A stretch of 64,000 nt of DNA from JANLTP01 sp031363055 (GTDB lineage Bacteria > Pseudomonadota > Gammaproteobacteria > Burkholderiales > Burkholderiaceae_E): the NCBI GenBank assembly GCA_031363055.1, contig JANLTP010000075.1, positions 1 through 64,000 of the forward strand, written 5' to 3'. The notes under the pieces are model-generated. The model saw only the letters and a program-made list of their open reading frames with translations, was not told the DNA's origin and ran no database searches. The translations under genes were made by a program, and so were the position numbers. Shown in pieces: positions 52,056 through 60,201 of the stretch (within the stretch, counting starts at the first letter, position 1; every line of letters begins with the position of its first letter).

Positions 52056-52982
52056 CTAACGATAGTGGGCGCGCGCCAGTAATTCGGTCACAGACTCGAT
52101 GATGACCTTCGGATTCTCGCTATGTACATTGTGGCCAGCGCCGGGCGCAAGCACCCAGCGGCCGTCGGCCAGGGTGGACGCTACCCGCTCGGCATCTTCC
52201 TGCCAGAAGACGCGACTGTTGGCGCCGCGAATCACCTGCGCCGGGCACCGAATACGGCTGAGGTCATCCCAGAGCGCCAGGCGTTCGCGAGCGAAGGATT
52301 CCGAGCGCAACTGGACATAACGGCCGGGATCATACTTCCAGCGCCAGCGGCCATCCGCGCTCTCTCGCAGGGCAATCTGCAAGCTGCGGCGCAGCGACTG
52401 CGGGTTACGGGTTGGCGTGAAGGCGAGCACCTGGCGCACGGCGTCATCGATCGATCCGAAGTCCTTGGCCTGCGCGATCAGCCCGCGAATCTGGCGCGTG
52501 CCTTCCTCGCGCGGTTCGGGACCGATATCAACCAAGGTTAATGCAGCCACGCGCTGCGGCGCGTGAGCGGCCAGCGAAATCGACGTGAATCCGCCCATCG
52601 AATGACCCACCAGCGCGACCTGTTCGAGCCCCAGGTGATCGAGGAACGCCAGCACGTCTGTGCGCTGGCTGCTGATTCGATAGTCGACATCGGCGGACCA
52701 GTCAGAATCGCCGTGGCCGCGGGCATCCAGGGCCAGACAGCGCCAGGTCTTTCTGAGTCCGAGGCAGACCAGATCCCAGGCATGTGCGGTCAGGCCGCCG
52801 CCGTGTAACAGCACGATGGTGTTGCGGCCCTCAACACCACCCCAATCGAGATATCGAAAGTTCAGCCCGTTCAAGCTGACCCGATGCGCTTGAGGCAAAG
52901 TCAGCGATGCATCGTTCAGTGACCAACGCGCCGCACCATCACGCAGCAGTTGCAAATGTTCGGAAGCAGGCAGGCTCATCAA
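52056..52982 (-). CDS. alpha/beta hydrolase
   Basis: Serine hydrolase of 308 aa. It has an oxyanion HGGG-type loop (VLLHGGGLTAHAWD near 57-70), nucleophile elbow GHSMGG near residue 125 and a C-terminal His in GAGHNVHSENP. Typical of small esterases, epoxide hydrolases and C-C bond hydrolases of aromatic pathways. Likely co-transcribed with the P450. Confidence 0.88.
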   Translation of the reverse strand: MMSLPASEHLQLLRDGAARWSLNDASLTLPQAHRVSLNGLNFRYLDWGGVEGRNTIVLLHGGGLTAHAWDLVCLGLRKTWRCLALDARGHGDSDWSADVDYRISSQRTDVLAFLDHLGLEQVALVGHSMGGFTSISLAAHAPQRVAALTLVDIGPEPREEGTRQIRGLIAQAKDFGSIDDAVRQVLAFTPTRNPQSLRRSLQIALRESADGRWRWKYDPGRYVQLRSESFARERLALWDDLSRIRCPAQVIRGANSRVFWQEDAERVASTLADGRWVLAPGAGHNVHSENPKVIIESVTELLARAHYR

Positions 52983-53051
52983 TAAATTTGCGGGAACCGC
53001 TCGGTGTGCTGCACAGGACGCTTGAGCGACCCAGCAGTGCGCCGGATCGAC

Positions 53052-54065
53052 CTACTTACCGAGCTGCTTTTTGACATCGAGGCCCACACCCTTGTTGACA
53101 AATTGATCGGTGGCGACTTTGCTCAGATCGACCTCGCCGGCCTTGTACAAACCAGCGCGCACCATCTTGTCATAAAAACTCTTTACGCGCGCCAGGTCGA
53201 CCGCGCCGATGCCCTTGGTGAGCGCCTCACCGGAGTCGATGATGTTCAGTTCGATAAAGGTCTTGACTTCGGCGTTGATCAATTCATCGGTCATGTCCGG
53301 ATTGGCTTGCCGGATCAGCGCATTGGTGGCCTTGCGATCACCGTACATGAAGTTGTACCAGCCAATGATCGAGGCGTCGACAAAGCGCTTGACCACATCG
53401 GGTTTGTTCTTGATGAAGTCGCTGCGCGCCTCGACGGTGGTGCTCAAAGTGTTCCAGCCCTGGTCGGCCAGCAGAAACACCTTTGGCTTGGCGCCCTGTG
53501 CGGCGGCACTGAACGGCTCGCTACTGGCGTAACCTTGCTGCACCATTTTTTTGTCCTGCATGAACTGGGCGAGGCTGAAGTTGTACGGCTTGACCTGCTC
53601 GTCTTTGAAGCCGTGTTCACTCTTGAGCCACTGCCAGTAACTGAATTGCCCGTCCTTGCCGACCAGTACCGTCTTGGCGTTTTTCAGATCGGCGAAGTCC
53701 TTGTAGGCGCCCTCATGGGCCATCAGAATTTGCGGGTCGCGCTGGAAAAAGGAGGCGACCACCAAGGTCGGAATGCCATTCTTGACATTGTCAAAGGAGT
53801 GCAGCAAATTGCCGGTCATCAGAAAGTCGAGCTTGCCGGCGGACAACAAAGGCCGGTTGTTGACTTGTGGCCCACCTTGAATAATATCGACCTCGAGGCC
53901 GAATTTTTTATAGGTGCCGTCGGCCAGCGCCTGATAGAACCCGCCATGTCCGCCTTGTGCTCGCCAATTGGTGCCAAAGCTGACTTTATCTTGTGCGTTC
54001 ACCGCCTGTTGTGCAAATATCAGCAGCAGTGCGCCCAGACAGCGCAAAATAAATGAATGTGTCAT
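53052..54065 (-). CDS. ABC transporter substrate-binding protein (NMT1/SsuA-like)
   Basis: Periplasmic binding protein, 337 aa, with a Sec signal peptide ending near VNAQ (residue 24). The fold matches the NMT1/THI5-like group that binds pyrimidines, sulfonates, taurine or nitrate: FGTNWRAQGGHGGFYQALADG at the start, then LDFLMTGN and the VVASFFQRDPQILM strand. The permease and ATPase are on the same strand at 55145-56837 but are separated from it by an oppositely oriented phosphoesterase gene. Confidence 0.88.
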   Translation of the reverse strand: MTHSFILRCLGALLLIFAQQAVNAQDKVSFGTNWRAQGGHGGFYQALADGTYKKFGLEVDIIQGGPQVNNRPLLSAGKLDFLMTGNLLHSFDNVKNGIPTLVVASFFQRDPQILMAHEGAYKDFADLKNAKTVLVGKDGQFSYWQWLKSEHGFKDEQVKPYNFSLAQFMQDKKMVQQGYASSEPFSAAAQGAKPKVFLLADQGWNTLSTTVEARSDFIKNKPDVVKRFVDASIIGWYNFMYGDRKATNALIRQANPDMTDELINAEVKTFIELNIIDSGEALTKGIGAVDLARVKSFYDKMVRAGLYKAGEVDLSKVATDQFVNKGVGLDVKKQLGK

Positions 54066-54129
54066 TGCGGACTCCTCAAAGCTGTAAAGTGACGGCTTAA
54101 TGTTAGACCAAGACGTTAGAGCACGATTG

Positions 54130-55209
54130 ATGAACCCTTCCGAAAACCTGTCGAATTCGCCCGGCCGCATGTGCCCGATCGACTATTACTATGGCGCCGC
54201 TGCGATCGCCGATGCACCGACGGCAGTGGCCGATTGCGCCTGGATTGTCGGTGGCCTGTACGGCAACCCGTTTGCGCTGGACGTTATCGAGCAGGCCTTC
54301 GACGCCGAAGCGTCGCACCACAAACGGCTGATCTTTAACGGCGACTTCCATTGGTTCGATGCCGAGCCGGACTGGTTCGCGCGGATTCAAAATCGGGTGT
54401 TGCAGTACGATGCCTTGCGCGGCAATGTTGAAACCGAATGTTCACGAGCTGCTTGCGATCCAGCCATCGGCTGCGGCTGTGCTTATCCCTCGTATGTCGA
54501 TGACGAAGTGGTCAATCGCTCGAACCGTATCCTCGGGGAGCTCTGGCAAGCCTGTCATTCCGGCGGATTCGCGGGCGCGCTGCAGCAACTGTCCCAATAC
54601 CGACATCTCGAAATTGGTGACGCCCGTATTGCCGTTGTGCACGGTGACCTCGATTCATTGGCCGGCTGGACCTTCGACACCGATGCGTTGTCGAGCCGCG
54701 TTGGGCTCATGAAAGCCGGCCGCATGTTGTCGGAGTCGGCGTTTGATATCGTCGCCTGCAGTCACACCTGTGCGCCGGTGCTGCGCCGCTTCGAGTATCC
54801 GGGTGAGGAGCCTCGAACCTTGGTCAATAACGGCGCTGCCGGCATGCCGAACTTCAGGAACGACCTGGGCGGGGTGGTGACGCGCATTTCGGAGGTGCCG
54901 TTATCGCGCATCGGCGAGCAGCGTCTGCGAGCCCTGCGATTGCGAGTGTTGCATGAACGACAGCAGGCCGGTGTCTGGGTCGAATCGATTGCCATTGACT
55001 ATGATCCGGAGCAGTGGTGGCAACTGTTCTCCTCTCGCTGGCCGCCAGGCAGCGATGCCGAGGCATCTTATGGAGCCCGAATTCAGCACGGCTGCAGTGC
55101 CTCGATTCAGCAGGCTTACCCGAGCCTGGCGGGCCGACGGGCGACTATCGCTCGCGAATTAATTCGCTCTCGTGCCAGCGTCCCAGCAACGCCTTCGACA
55201 GACCGTTAA
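54130..55209 (+). CDS. calcineurin-like metallophosphoesterase
   Basis: 359 aa from the ATG at 54130 (a TTG at 54100 is possible). Motifs of the family occur in order: IVGGLYGNPFALDVIEQAF, FNGDFHWFD, LRGNVE, VVHGDLDSLAG, CSHTCAPVL and VNNGAAGMP. Several metal ligands vary from the consensus (GNVE for GNHE, SHTC for GHxH), so activity or substrate may be unusual. It sits on the plus strand inside a minus-strand transporter operon, and its last 65 bp overlap the permease gene tail to tail. Confidence 0.78.
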   Translation: MNPSENLSNSPGRMCPIDYYYGAAAIADAPTAVADCAWIVGGLYGNPFALDVIEQAFDAEASHHKRLIFNGDFHWFDAEPDWFARIQNRVLQYDALRGNVETECSRAACDPAIGCGCAYPSYVDDEVVNRSNRILGELWQACHSGGFAGALQQLSQYRHLEIGDARIAVVHGDLDSLAGWTFDTDALSSRVGLMKAGRMLSESAFDIVACSHTCAPVLRRFEYPGEEPRTLVNNGAAGMPNFRNDLGGVVTRISEVPLSRIGEQRLRALRLRVLHERQQAGVWVESIAIDYDPEQWWQLFSSRWPPGSDAEASYGARIQHGCSASIQQAYPSLAGRRATIARELIRSRASVPATPSTDR

Positions 55210-55945
55210 GTGCGATAAAAATCGCGATTCCGGTCAGCGAAATCAGCAGCAGGGCGGCGAACATCCGAGGTATTTCGTTGCGAAAACTGGCCTCGAGTAC
55301 GCGCGAGGCTAGCCCGGTATTCTTGCCAGCCGAGCCGGCCACGAATTCGGCCACGACCGCACCGACCAGCGACAGGCCACCGGCAATTCGCAGTCCGGCC
55401 AGAAAATAGGGCAAGGCGCTCGGTGCCAGTAACAGCCGCAGCCGTTGCCACGGCGTCGCTTTGTACAAGGTAAAAAGATCGCGCAGATTGTGATCGGCGC
55501 TGCGCAAGCCGATCACGGTATTTGAGAGGATCGGGAAAAACGCGACGATCCAGGCGCAGATCAAGAGCGCGGCGAAGGTGCTGTCGACGTAAATCAGAAT
55601 CAGCGGTGCAATCGCGACGATCGGCGTGACCTGCAAGATGACCGCGAACGGGAACAGGGCGATTTCAACCCAGCGCGACAGCGCGAACACAACGGCGATC
55701 AAAATTCCGCCGGCAATGGCGACGACCAGGGCGGCTGCCGTGAGTTTCACCGTGAACCACCAGGACGCTGACAACGACGACCAGTCCTTGAGCAAACTGC
55801 TCCCGATAAGACTCGGTGCGGGAATGACATAGTGTGGAATCTGATAAGCCCGCACCCACCATTCCCAACCCGCCAGAGCTAACAGGAGCAGCAGGCCGGG
55901 CACGACGATGCGCAGCATTTTTTCGGGCTGCTCAACGGCGGCCAT
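55145..55945 (-). CDS. ABC transporter permease (SsuC/TauC-like)
   Basis: Inner-membrane permease, 266 aa, about six helices, with the EAA loop ATPWQRLRLLLAPSALPYFLAGLR near residue 180-200. Paired with the ATPase gene, which it overlaps by 14 bp. The ATG at 55945 is chosen because the open frame upstream runs over the ATPase gene. Imports the ligand bound by the protein encoded at 53052-54065. Confidence 0.88.
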   Translation of the reverse strand: MAAVEQPEKMLRIVVPGLLLLLALAGWEWWVRAYQIPHYVIPAPSLIGSSLLKDWSSLSASWWFTVKLTAAALVVAIAGGILIAVVFALSRWVEIALFPFAVILQVTPIVAIAPLILIYVDSTFAALLICAWIVAFFPILSNTVIGLRSADHNLRDLFTLYKATPWQRLRLLLAPSALPYFLAGLRIAGGLSLVGAVVAEFVAGSAGKNTGLASRVLEASFRNEIPRMFAALLLISLTGIAIFIALNGLSKALLGRWHESELIRER

Positions 55946-56837
55946 GGTTGACCTCGTCCTGGGCCGTGCCACTCGCCCCGTCACTCGCCCCACCGCTTGC
56001 ACCGTCGCTTGCACCGTCGCGCGCCGCGTCATCGGCCTGGCGCAGACTCCGGGAGACCAACCGGCAGATTTCGCCATAGCGCGCCGATGTCCGAAAGTCT
56101 TCATCGCGCGGGTACGGCTCGTCGATGGCAATATCGTCAATGATGCGGCCTGGCCGCGCGGCCATGACCAGAATACGACTCGACAGATAGACCGACTCAT
56201 AGACACTGTGGGTCACAAACACGACCGTGAATTGGTGTTGCCGCCAAAGTCCCAGCACATCGTTGTTCAGCTTGATGCGGGTCATCTCGTCGAGCGCTGC
56301 AAACGGCTCGTCCATGAGCAGCAGCTTGGGTCGAGTGACCAGGGCGCGCGCGATCGATACTCGCATTTTCATGCCACCGGACAGCTCGCGTGGGTACACC
56401 TGCGCAAAGTCTGACAAACCGACCATCGCCAACACCTGGGCGACACGCTCGCGGGTTTCAGTCGCCGGACGGTCAGCGATCCGCAAAGGTAGACCGACAT
56501 TGTCGGCAACGCTTGCCCATGGCATCAAGGTCGGCTCCTGAAACACGAAGCCGATCTGGTCGTGGGTGGCGCCGATGCTGCTTGTCAGGTCGTCGCTGCT
56601 TGCAACGCCGTCGCCGCTGGTAACGCCGCTGCTCCTCGTAACGTCGTCGCCTTGAAGGGTTCCCGAGCTGGGGCTGGCCAGACCCGCAATCAGTCGTAAC
56701 GCGGTACTTTTGCCACAACCGGAAGGCCCCAGGAAGCTCACGAATTCGCCGGCCTGCAACGCCAGCGAACAATGCTCCAATGCGACCGTACCGTTGGCGT
56801 AAACCTTGCCAACGTCCTGCAGACGAATCAGCGCCAT
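55932..56837 (-). CDS. ABC transporter ATPase (SsuB/TauB-like) with repeat-derived insert and tail
   Basis: 301 aa. Walker A is GPSGCGKST, signature LSGGM and Walker B LLLMDEPFAALD, matching the nitrate/sulfonate/taurine importers. Two oddities: an insert of about 18-24 residues rich in Ser, Gly, Asp and Thr between Walker A and the Q-loop (about residues 68-92), and a C-terminal tail of repeated DGAS/GGAS units. Both are encoded by tandem DNA repeats. Overlaps the creatininase-family gene by 10 bp. Confidence 0.88.
   Translation of the reverse strand: MALIRLQDVGKVYANGTVALEHCSLALQAGEFVSFLGPSGCGKSTALRLIAGLASPSSGTLQGDDVTRSSGVTSGDGVASSDDLTSSIGATHDQIGFVFQEPTLMPWASVADNVGLPLRIADRPATETRERVAQVLAMVGLSDFAQVYPRELSGGMKMRVSIARALVTRPKLLLMDEPFAALDEMTRIKLNNDVLGLWRQHQFTVVFVTHSVYESVYLSSRILVMAARPGRIIDDIAIDEPYPRDEDFRTSARYGEICRLVSRSLRQADDAARDGASDGASGGASDGASGTAQDEVNHGRR
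55971..56030 (-). repeat. 12-bp tandem repeats at the 3' end of the ABC ATPase gene
   Basis: Five 12-bp units, for example ACTCGCCCCGTC and two identical GCTTGCACCGTC copies (plus-strand reading), encode the DGAS-type C-terminal repeat, in frame. Confidence 0.8.
56592..56645 (-). repeat. 18-bp tandem repeats inside the ABC ATPase gene
   Basis: Three 18-bp units (starting GTCGCTGCT, GTCGCCGCT, GCTGCTCCT on the plus strand) encode the hexapeptide-repeat insert between Walker A and the Q-loop. Confidence 0.7.
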
Positions 56838-57634
56838 GCAGGATCCGGGTTGAGCAACGACAGCGGCGCCCTTTGTACCTCGCGCAGCAACTCCACAAAA
56901 CGATCCGTCACAAATTCGAGGATGGCCTGACCCTTGGCAGCATTGGCCGCTGCCGCGTTGCCACAGGCGCCCTGCGGGTTCAGATCCTGGGTTTGCCAGC
57001 CGATCTTGGCGGTCGGGGTGATCGACAGATACTGGTATTCGCGCTCGAGCTTTTCAGTCAGCGACTTGAAGTTCTGCGCTCGCTCCATCTTGACCTTGTC
57101 CGGCGCTATCGCCAGCATCACCGAGGTTTCGACCTCGCCGCCATGAATGCCGTGCTTGAGTTCGTGTGCGCTGATCATCCCTTCGGGTAGCCCGAGGTTA
57201 TACCAACTGCTCGAGACCACCAGAATATTGTGTTTGACCCGCAGATCGCGCAGCACCACATCCATCAGGTTCATCTGACCGCCGTGGCTGTTGAACATCA
57301 TGAACTTCTTGATGCCGGCGTTGACCACACATTCGGCCAGCTCCATCCAGATGTGCATGAGCGTTTCGGCCGAATGCGTCAGGGTGCCGGGATAGCGCGT
57401 GTGTTCGTTGCTCTTGCCAATCACCTGGGTCGGCAGGAACAACACTGGCAGATCGGCGGGCATCTTCGTGATGCTGACGCCGATCACCGCGTTGATGATG
57501 TCGGTATCCACGGACAGGGGTAGATGAGGCCCGTGTTGCTCGATGGCTGCAATCGGCAGCACGGCAATCAGATTTTCGCGATCCAACGAGGACAATGCTT
57601 CGCTGGTGAGGTCTGCCCAGTAATGTGTTCGCAT
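56828..57634 (-). CDS. creatininase-family amidohydrolase
   Basis: Metal-dependent hydrolase of the creatininase family, 268 aa. Metal ligands are visible in EQHGPHLPLSVDTDI (near 31-45) and HGGEVETS (near 145); NSHGGQ lies near 115. The family includes creatininase, MftE and enzymes cleaving cyclic amides or diketones. It is sandwiched between an importer and an FAD monooxygenase, suggesting hydrolysis of an amide or lactam in a catabolic pathway (inference). Confidence 0.88.
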   Translation of the reverse strand: MRTHYWADLTSEALSSLDRENLIAVLPIAAIEQHGPHLPLSVDTDIINAVIGVSITKMPADLPVLFLPTQVIGKSNEHTRYPGTLTHSAETLMHIWMELAECVVNAGIKKFMMFNSHGGQMNLMDVVLRDLRVKHNILVVSSSWYNLGLPEGMISAHELKHGIHGGEVETSVMLAIAPDKVKMERAQNFKSLTEKLEREYQYLSITPTAKIGWQTQDLNPQGACGNAAAANAAKGQAILEFVTDRFVELLREVQRAPLSLLNPDPAWR

Positions 57635-57706
57635 GGTCGCTCGGTGTTCAGTATCGATCAGTTTGCATCAATGTCGTTCAGGGTCGTTTCGGCTGGTCAG
57701 GTTCGG

Positions 57707-57922
57707 CTATTTCGGCGATTTCTGCTGGTTCGGGTCGATCGAACTCAGATGGGCAAGGGCCGTCTGCAGGGCCTCTTCAACGACTGTACGCTCGCCAATT
57801 TGGTTGGCCAAGAGCATCGAGAATTTCGCAAGCAGCAAAGCGGATTGTTGTGCGCCAACGCGATCGAGGGCCTGCGCCATTGCATCAAACAGCCATTCAT
57901 TATCTTCGGTATTCAGAGGCAT
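57707..57922 (-). CDS. DUF2783 family protein
   Basis: 71 aa, all-helical, without signal peptide (LLAKFSMLLANQIGE in the middle). It resembles DUF2783, a short family that I know as a neighbour of MhpA-like FAD monooxygenases. Its start overlaps the monooxygenase stop by 10 bp, so the two are coupled and it may be an accessory subunit or stabiliser of the monooxygenase. Confidence 0.7.
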   Translation of the reverse strand: MPLNTEDNEWLFDAMAQALDRVGAQQSALLLAKFSMLLANQIGERTVVEEALQTALAHLSSIDPNQQKSPK

Positions 57923-59589
57923 GGCAGAGTGGCGCAGGACAATGCGCGGTCATGGGCGGCGGCGAGGGCGGCCAGATCGAGGCACTTGAATCGGGCGCAG
58001 ACATGGCCATCCGGTCGCACGAGAAAAAGTGCAGCGTCCTGGCCCTCGATCGCAATCGAGCGCCGTTCGATCTTGCGTTGGCTGAGCCAAGTCCGCAATG
58101 ACTCGTCGGCTGATGGTCCATCGGACGAATGAGGGTCGGGCGGACAGTTGATCATGAACAAAGTGAACCCGCAGCCGATTCGTTCGGTCAGAAAATCACC
58201 TTCGGCAAGCCGCACCGAATGCAGCGGCGCACCGGGGCCGGCACTCGCACCGAGACCCGTTTCAGCGCCTTTGCTCCAGTCGTCCTGATCGGCACTCACC
58301 CAGGCACTGTCAGCATAATCATAGGGAGCCGATTGTCTGGGGTTGATGAACGGCTTGGCCCAGTCGTGATCAATCGCCAGTTGCAGGGCGGCGTCGCGCA
58401 TCAGCCGATAGCCGGTGCTGGGCGGCGTCATGAAGATCGTGCTTTTCCGCGCGTTCTCGAAAATATCAAAGGTGGCGGCCCGACGCTCGGGGCTGTAGCT
58501 GTCCAGCAATTGATCGGGTGCCTGGCCGTTCAGCACGGCAGCAAGTTTCCAGCCGAGATTATTGGCGTCGGCAATCGAGGAGTTCATGCCGCGCACTCCG
58601 AAGATCGGCACCAGGTGGGCGGCATCACCAATGAAGAAGACGCGATTCTGGCGGTAGTCGTCCAGACACAGACAATGCGCTTTATAGAGGCGCATCCAAT
58701 CGAGTTGCCAGGGCGTCGATTCGCCGATCCAGTCGAGATGTTGTTGAATACGAGCGACGACTCGTTGGCGCTCCAACTCGAACGCTTCATCGGCGTTGTC
58801 ATCGAGCTGATAGTCAATACGCCACATGTCGCGCGCCATCTTGTGCATCAGCACGGTATTGCCCGGATTGGTCGGTGGGTCAAACCAGGCGCGCCGTTCG
58901 GTCGGGTAGGACGACGCCATATGAATGTCGGCGATCAGGTAGCGGCCTTCGAACGATTCGCCGTTCAGACGCAGGCCCAATAATGTGCGCAGTGCCGAGC
59001 GCGCACCGTCGGCCGCGATCACATACTGTCCTCGCACGCTGTACTCACCGATCGGTGTGTCGACCCGCAATCGCACCGACTGCGCGTCCTGCTCGACGCC
59101 AACCACCTTGCTTTGCCAGCGAATCTCGATCAGGTCGGGGAATTGTTCGATGCGCTGAACCAGCAACGCTTCAAACAAGTTCTGCTGCAGGTTCGCCATC
59201 GGATAAAAGCGTTGATCGGCCGAATGCGGCATCTCGAGCCGGTAGATCGGTTGGTTCTGATAATACGAAGTGCCATGCGTCCAGGGCAGTGCTTGCGCGA
59301 GGAAGGGCTGGTCTATGCCATTCAGTTGCAAAATCTCCATACTGCGCCGAGACACGCAGGCGGCGCGACTGCCTTCAGAGACCGTCTCGTCGGCTTCCAG
59401 TACCACGCAGCGAATACCAAATCGAGCCAGCTCGAGCGCGGCGATCAGTCCCGACGGTCCGCCGCCGGCAATCAGCACCGGATGAATCATTTGAGTCCGC
59501 GTGTTACCGTCGAGTTCGGCGGGCGGCGCGAACGCGAACATCGGATACTCAAAATACAACGAGTCGGTATGGGTCTGCGGGACGTGCAT
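57913..59589 (-). CDS. FAD-dependent aromatic monooxygenase (MhpA/PheA-like)
   Basis: Class A flavoprotein hydroxylase, 558 aa, typical length for the MhpA group. FAD motif IAGGGPSGLIAALELARFG near residue 40; DG motif VIAADGARSALR; GD motif FFIGDAAHLVPIFGVRGMNSS. A C-terminal thioredoxin-like domain occupies about the last 120 residues. It probably hydroxylates a phenolic or heteroaromatic acid before ring cleavage. Part of the run cbiX-monooxygenase-DUF2783-creatininase-ABC. The longest frame has 32 residues before the FAD fold; a later start (MIHPVLIAG) is possible. Confidence 0.88.
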   Translation of the reverse strand: MHVPQTHTDSLYFEYPMFAFAPPAELDGNTRTQMIHPVLIAGGGPSGLIAALELARFGIRCVVLEADETVSEGSRAACVSRRSMEILQLNGIDQPFLAQALPWTHGTSYYQNQPIYRLEMPHSADQRFYPMANLQQNLFEALLVQRIEQFPDLIEIRWQSKVVGVEQDAQSVRLRVDTPIGEYSVRGQYVIAADGARSALRTLLGLRLNGESFEGRYLIADIHMASSYPTERRAWFDPPTNPGNTVLMHKMARDMWRIDYQLDDNADEAFELERQRVVARIQQHLDWIGESTPWQLDWMRLYKAHCLCLDDYRQNRVFFIGDAAHLVPIFGVRGMNSSIADANNLGWKLAAVLNGQAPDQLLDSYSPERRAATFDIFENARKSTIFMTPPSTGYRLMRDAALQLAIDHDWAKPFINPRQSAPYDYADSAWVSADQDDWSKGAETGLGASAGPGAPLHSVRLAEGDFLTERIGCGFTLFMINCPPDPHSSDGPSADESLRTWLSQRKIERRSIAIEGQDAALFLVRPDGHVCARFKCLDLAALAAAHDRALSCATLPCL

Positions 59590-59608
59590 GGGGATCAGCT
59601 CACGCTAT

Positions 59609-59977
59609 TCACTTCGGGACATTGGCGAAGGCCACCTTGACGATCGCCTCGCGTACGGCGGGCGATTCAGTCAATGTCGGTGCCACCCGAAACGTCAGTT
59701 CGGGCCAGCGCTGCCGGGCGTCATCCAGTAATTGCGGCAGGTCACGCTGTGTGTGGCTGCCGGGCGCGAGGAACAGCGGAATGACATCGATACCGAGCGC
59801 GCCCTGAGCGTGCAACTGCGCGACCGCGTCGAACAAATCAGGCTTCATCATTTCCAGAAACGCCAATGCGGCCGGAATATCGGGCCGTTCACGTAATGAT
59901 TGCGCCAGGATGGCGTCGAACGGTTGCCGCCAGGAATCGAGGCGCGCGCCGTGGCAGAAAAACAGAATACCTCTCAT
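59609..59977 (-). CDS. cbiX: CbiX-type sirohydrochlorin chelatase
   Basis: Single-domain chelatase, 122 aa. The metal-binding histidines lie in FFCHGARLD (near residue 9) and LFLAPGSHTQRDLP (near 75), the CbiX/SirB signature. It inserts Fe into sirohydrochlorin (siroheme for nitrite/sulfite reductase) or Co for cobalamin. Located 224 bp from the divergent nitrate transporter, which favours the siroheme role, although it is co-directional with a catabolic operon downstream (19-bp gap to the monooxygenase). Confidence 0.85.
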   Translation of the reverse strand: MRGILFFCHGARLDSWRQPFDAILAQSLRERPDIPAALAFLEMMKPDLFDAVAQLHAQGALGIDVIPLFLAPGSHTQRDLPQLLDDARQRWPELTFRVAPTLTESPAVREAIVKVAFANVPK

Positions 59978-60109
59978 AGGCTTCGATGATCGCACAGGAT
60001 CGGCGGACGCTGCGGAATTTGCACCAGTTCTGCTGCGACGCACAAAGTTAGCGCATTTCCGGCCACGCGGACTGGCTCATGCGCCCCATTTGGAGCGATT
60101 CATGCACGC

Positions 60110-60125
60110 TGGCACATCAATTGCA
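60110..60125 (+). promoter_or_regulatory. sigma-54 (-24/-12) promoter of the nitrate transporter operon
   Basis: TGGCAC-ATCAA-TTGCA matches the RpoN consensus TGGCAC-N5-TTGCW at every defined position and with exact spacing. It lies about 77 bp upstream of the nrtA-like ATG, in the divergent region shared with cbiX. A half-matching NtrC-like site (TGCACC with a weak second arm) lies at 60020-60037. Nitrogen-limitation control via RpoN and an NtrC-type activator is expected. Confidence 0.82.
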
Positions 60126-60201
60126 ACGGGCGTGCATCCAGCAACGTCAGACGGCTGCACATCGCCAGCGCGTGGGCATTTATTTCTTTGAGGTCTCGGT
60201 T

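Noticed and set aside
53004..54056. 350-aa open frame on the plus strand opposite the NMT1-type binding-protein gene
   Set aside because: It mirrors a clear binding protein with signal peptide and family motifs on the minus strand; the plus-strand translation has no domain features.
60020..60037. NtrC enhancer site upstream of the nitrate promoter
   Set aside because: Only one arm (TGCACC) is good; the second arm matches about four of six positions, too weak to list as a feature.
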